A stretch of DNA of 6,966 bases from Rhodospirillales bacterium (GTDB lineage: Bacteria; Pseudomonadota; Alphaproteobacteria; Rhodospirillales; JASLLV01). Position 1 is the first letter of the stretch, and each line of letters opens with the position of its first letter. A program made the position numbers and the translations under genes. Shown one piece after another: positions 5,642-6,966 of the stretch. The notes under the pieces were generated by a model. That model saw only the letters and a list, made by a program, of their open reading frames with translations. It was not told the origin of the DNA and made no database searches. Location of the stretch: NCBI GenBank assembly GCA_030754475.1, contig JASMAE010000184.1, positions 1 to 6,966 of the forward strand. The letters run 5' to 3'.

Positions 5642-6598
5642 ATGACCCGACCCGCACCCACGGACGTGCGCAAGATCGCGGTGGTCGGCACCGGCCTGAT
5701 CGGCGCGAGCTGGACAGCCTATTACCTGTCCCGCGGCCTCGAGGTCGCCGCCACCGATCCCGCGCCCGGCGCCCGCGACCAGCTTGCGGCTTTCATCGCC
5801 CGCGTCTGGCCGCAGCTCGAAGAGCTGGGTCTCGCGGCGAATGCCGATCCCGATCGCTGGACGTTCGCAAAGGATGTGGAATCGGTGGTCGGCGACGCCG
5901 ATTTCGTCCAAGAGAACGCGCCCGAGCGCGAAGAGATCAAGCGCGACGTCTTCGCCCGCATCGACGCCGGCGCGGCATCGGACGTGGTGATCGCGTCGAG
6001 CGCGTCAGGGATGCTGATGACGCCTCTGCAGGTCCGGCTGAAGCATCCCGAGCGCTGTATCCTGTCGCACCCGTTCAACCCGCCGCACCTGGTTCCCCTG
6101 GTGGAGTTAAGCGGCGGCGAGCAGACCGATTCCACCGCCCTCGACTGGTCGATGGCGTTCTACGAAGCGGTCGGCAAGGTTCCGATCCGCCTCGCACGCG
6201 AGATGCCGGGCCACATCGCGAGCCGTATGCAAGGTGCGATGTGGCGCGAGGCGGTCTACCTGGTCGAACAAGGGATCGCCAGCGTCGAGGACATCGACAA
6301 GGCGCTGGCCTACGGTCCTGGGCTCAGGATGGCCGCCTTCGGGCCGCACATGACGTTCCATCTGGCAGGCGGCTCAGGCGGGCTTCAGCATTTCATCGAC
6401 CATATCGGCGAAAGCCAGGTCCGCCGCTGGAAGACCTTGGGCAACCCCGAACTCACGCCCGCGGTGCGCGAGAAACTGGTCAAGGGTGTGGCGGCCGAAT
6501 GCAAGGGGCGCTCGATCGCCGATCTCGAGGCCGAACGCGACGCCTGCCTAATCGCCGTGATTAAAGCGCTGGGCAGCGCCCGCGCGGCGGCCCGCTGA
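5642..6598 (+). CDS. 3-hydroxyacyl-CoA dehydrogenase-family NAD-dependent dehydrogenase, L-carnitine dehydrogenase-like
   Basis: This 318-residue protein has the two-part fold of the 3-hydroxyacyl-CoA dehydrogenase family. The N-terminal Rossmann domain carries VVGTGLIGASW (14-24, GxGxxG) and Asp39 at the end of the second strand, which favours NAD over NADP. SSASGM (119-124) and SHPFNPPHLVPLVEL (142-156) provide the family serine region, His143 and Glu155. In the C-terminal domain PGHIASRMQGAMWREA (189-204) has Ser194 where classic acyl-CoA enzymes have asparagine. MWREAVYLVEQGIASVEDID, the AGG motif with LQHF, and the length resemble L-carnitine dehydrogenase, which oxidises carnitine to 3-dehydrocarnitine. 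The substrate is probably a small 3-hydroxy acid rather than a long acyl-CoA, but this is inference. No carnitine or betaine genes are visible nearby. The gene stands alone and diverges from the cyclase operon. No T-rich terminator follows. Confidence 0.88.
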   Translation: MTRPAPTDVRKIAVVGTGLIGASWTAYYLSRGLEVAATDPAPGARDQLAAFIARVWPQLEELGLAANADPDRWTFAKDVESVVGDADFVQENAPEREEIKRDVFARIDAGAASDVVIASSASGMLMTPLQVRLKHPERCILSHPFNPPHLVPLVELSGGEQTDSTALDWSMAFYEAVGKVPIRLAREMPGHIASRMQGAMWREAVYLVEQGIASVEDIDKALAYGPGLRMAAFGPHMTFHLAGGSGGLQHFIDHIGESQVRRWKTLGNPELTPAVREKLVKGVAAECKGRSIADLEAERDACLIAVIKALGSARAAAR

Positions 6599-6723
6599 AG
6601 CGCGGACGCGACGGTGCGCGGCGCGGGAGCTTGCCGCGATCCCCGGCGCAGCAAGGGCATAGGGCGCGGCGGCAAGGCGCGCGGACGCCTCGATCTTCGG
6701 ACACGATGGGGACTGGCGCGTTG

Positions 6724-6739
6724 TCCGTTTTAAGACGGA
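6724..6739. repeat. 16-base palindrome TCCGTTTTAAGACGGA
   Basis: The two halves pair throughout apart from one T-G position, around a central TTAA. It sits about 125 bases after the dehydrogenase stop. The absence of a loop and of a following T run suggests a dimeric regulator's binding site rather than a terminator. It could serve a gene beyond the right edge, but no gene is visible to assign it to. Confidence 0.4.
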
Positions 6740-6807
6740 ACCAGCCCGCACCCCCGCCCGGCCGCCCTTATCTTACGATGCCGCGGGTGGCTGGGCCGGC
6801 GTGCGGG

Positions 6808-6827
6808 CTGATGCGATTCCACATCAG
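6808..6827. repeat. Short inverted repeat with eight-base loop
   Basis: CTGATG (6808-6813) pairs with CATCAG (6822-6827) around the loop CGATTCCA. A GCGCT-containing stretch (AGCGCT, 6833-6838) and a possible outer pairing of GGGCT (6805-6809) with AGCCC (6841-6845) follow. On the minus strand the order AGAGCGCT then TGTGGAATCG recalls short intergenic repeats dispersed in alphaproteobacterial genomes. That resemblance is from memory and only one copy is present here. Confidence 0.35.
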
Positions 6828-6890
6828 TGAATAGCGCTCTAGCCCCACTCGGAGCCGGAGCTTCCCCACCAGTTTCTCGATTCCCCTGAG

Positions 6891-6908
6891 TGTCAAAGGC
6901 CTTTGGCA
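6891..6908. repeat. 18-base palindrome TGTCAAAGGCCTTTGGCA
   Basis: Every position pairs, with one T-G wobble. A short TTTT follows immediately (6909-6912 region) on the plus strand, so it may act as a small terminator hairpin with a GGCC loop, or as an operator for a dimeric regulator. It is the strongest dyad in the last 368 bases. Confidence 0.4.
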
Positions 6909-6966
6909 TTTTCGAGGCAATTCACGCCCAAGGAACCCCAAGGCGTACCGGCGATTCTGCCAAACC

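Larger units (their letters stand above)
6599..6966. other. Intergenic region of 368 bases without a convincing gene
   Basis: After the dehydrogenase stop there is a GC-rich stretch with a weak hairpin (CGCGGC at 6617-6622 with GCCGCG at 6633-6638) but no T run. Two palindromes and an inverted repeat, listed separately, follow. A minus-strand frame stays open for 65 codons from the right edge (6965) to a TAA at 6770-6768, but its third positions are much less G/C-biased than the real genes here and I recognise no family in it. Base composition drops in GC towards the right end, which suggests non-coding DNA or a different origin. Confidence 0.6.

Noticed and set aside
5539..6564. Second plus-strand frame of 341 codons overlapping the dehydrogenase
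   Set aside because: Arg-rich translation in a shifted frame of a GC-rich gene, with no ribosome binding site or motif.
6617..6638. GC-rich hairpin as terminator of the dehydrogenase gene
   Set aside because: The six-base stem has a ten-base loop and no T run, which is common by chance in such GC-rich DNA.
1..6966. tRNA, rRNA, CRISPR array, transposase or insertion-sequence ends
   Set aside because: No cloverleaf, regularly spaced repeats, transposase motifs or paired terminal repeats were seen on either strand.

Overview
The window is GC-rich bacterial DNA with very strong G/C preference at third codon positions. The gene families point to an alphaproteobacterium, perhaps Rhodospirillales- or Rhizobiales-like. 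That placement is inferred from family resemblance and codon use, because no rRNA or marker gene is present.

Positions 1-5445 hold seven tightly packed genes, all on the minus strand and reading right to left. They look like one operon. In transcription order they are: a class III nucleotide cyclase (4126-5445); an RsbU-like GAF plus PP2C/SpoIIE phosphatase (2781-4076); an RsbW/SpoIIAB-like GHKL protein kinase (2332-2784); a small STAS protein with an intact DSSG motif (1989-2321); an MlaE-type permease (1165-1980); an MlaF-type ATPase (327-1163); and the N-terminal part of an MlaD-like MCE protein (330 to beyond base 1). After the cyclase the junctions are overlaps or gaps of about 10 nt or less, except for 49 nt between cyclase and phosphatase.

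The gene order suggests how the parts may work together. The STAS gene lies between the kinase/phosphatase pair and the permease. That is both the place of an RsbV-type antagonist and the place of an MlaB-type transporter subunit. No sigma factor is visible. The main hypothesis is that a complete partner-switching phosphorylation circuit, possibly informed by a cyclic nucleotide, controls an MCE phospholipid transporter directly. This is inference from gene order and motifs.

Positions 5446-5641 form a divergent intergenic region with a candidate minus-strand promoter and an inverted repeat. On the plus strand, 5642-6598 encodes a 318-residue dehydrogenase of the 3-hydroxyacyl-CoA dehydrogenase/L-carnitine dehydrogenase family, behind a perfect AGGAGG ribosome binding site. 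The last 368 bases (6599-6966) hold no convincing gene. They contain three palindromic or inverted-repeat structures and a weakly coding-like open frame on the minus strand that runs off the right edge.
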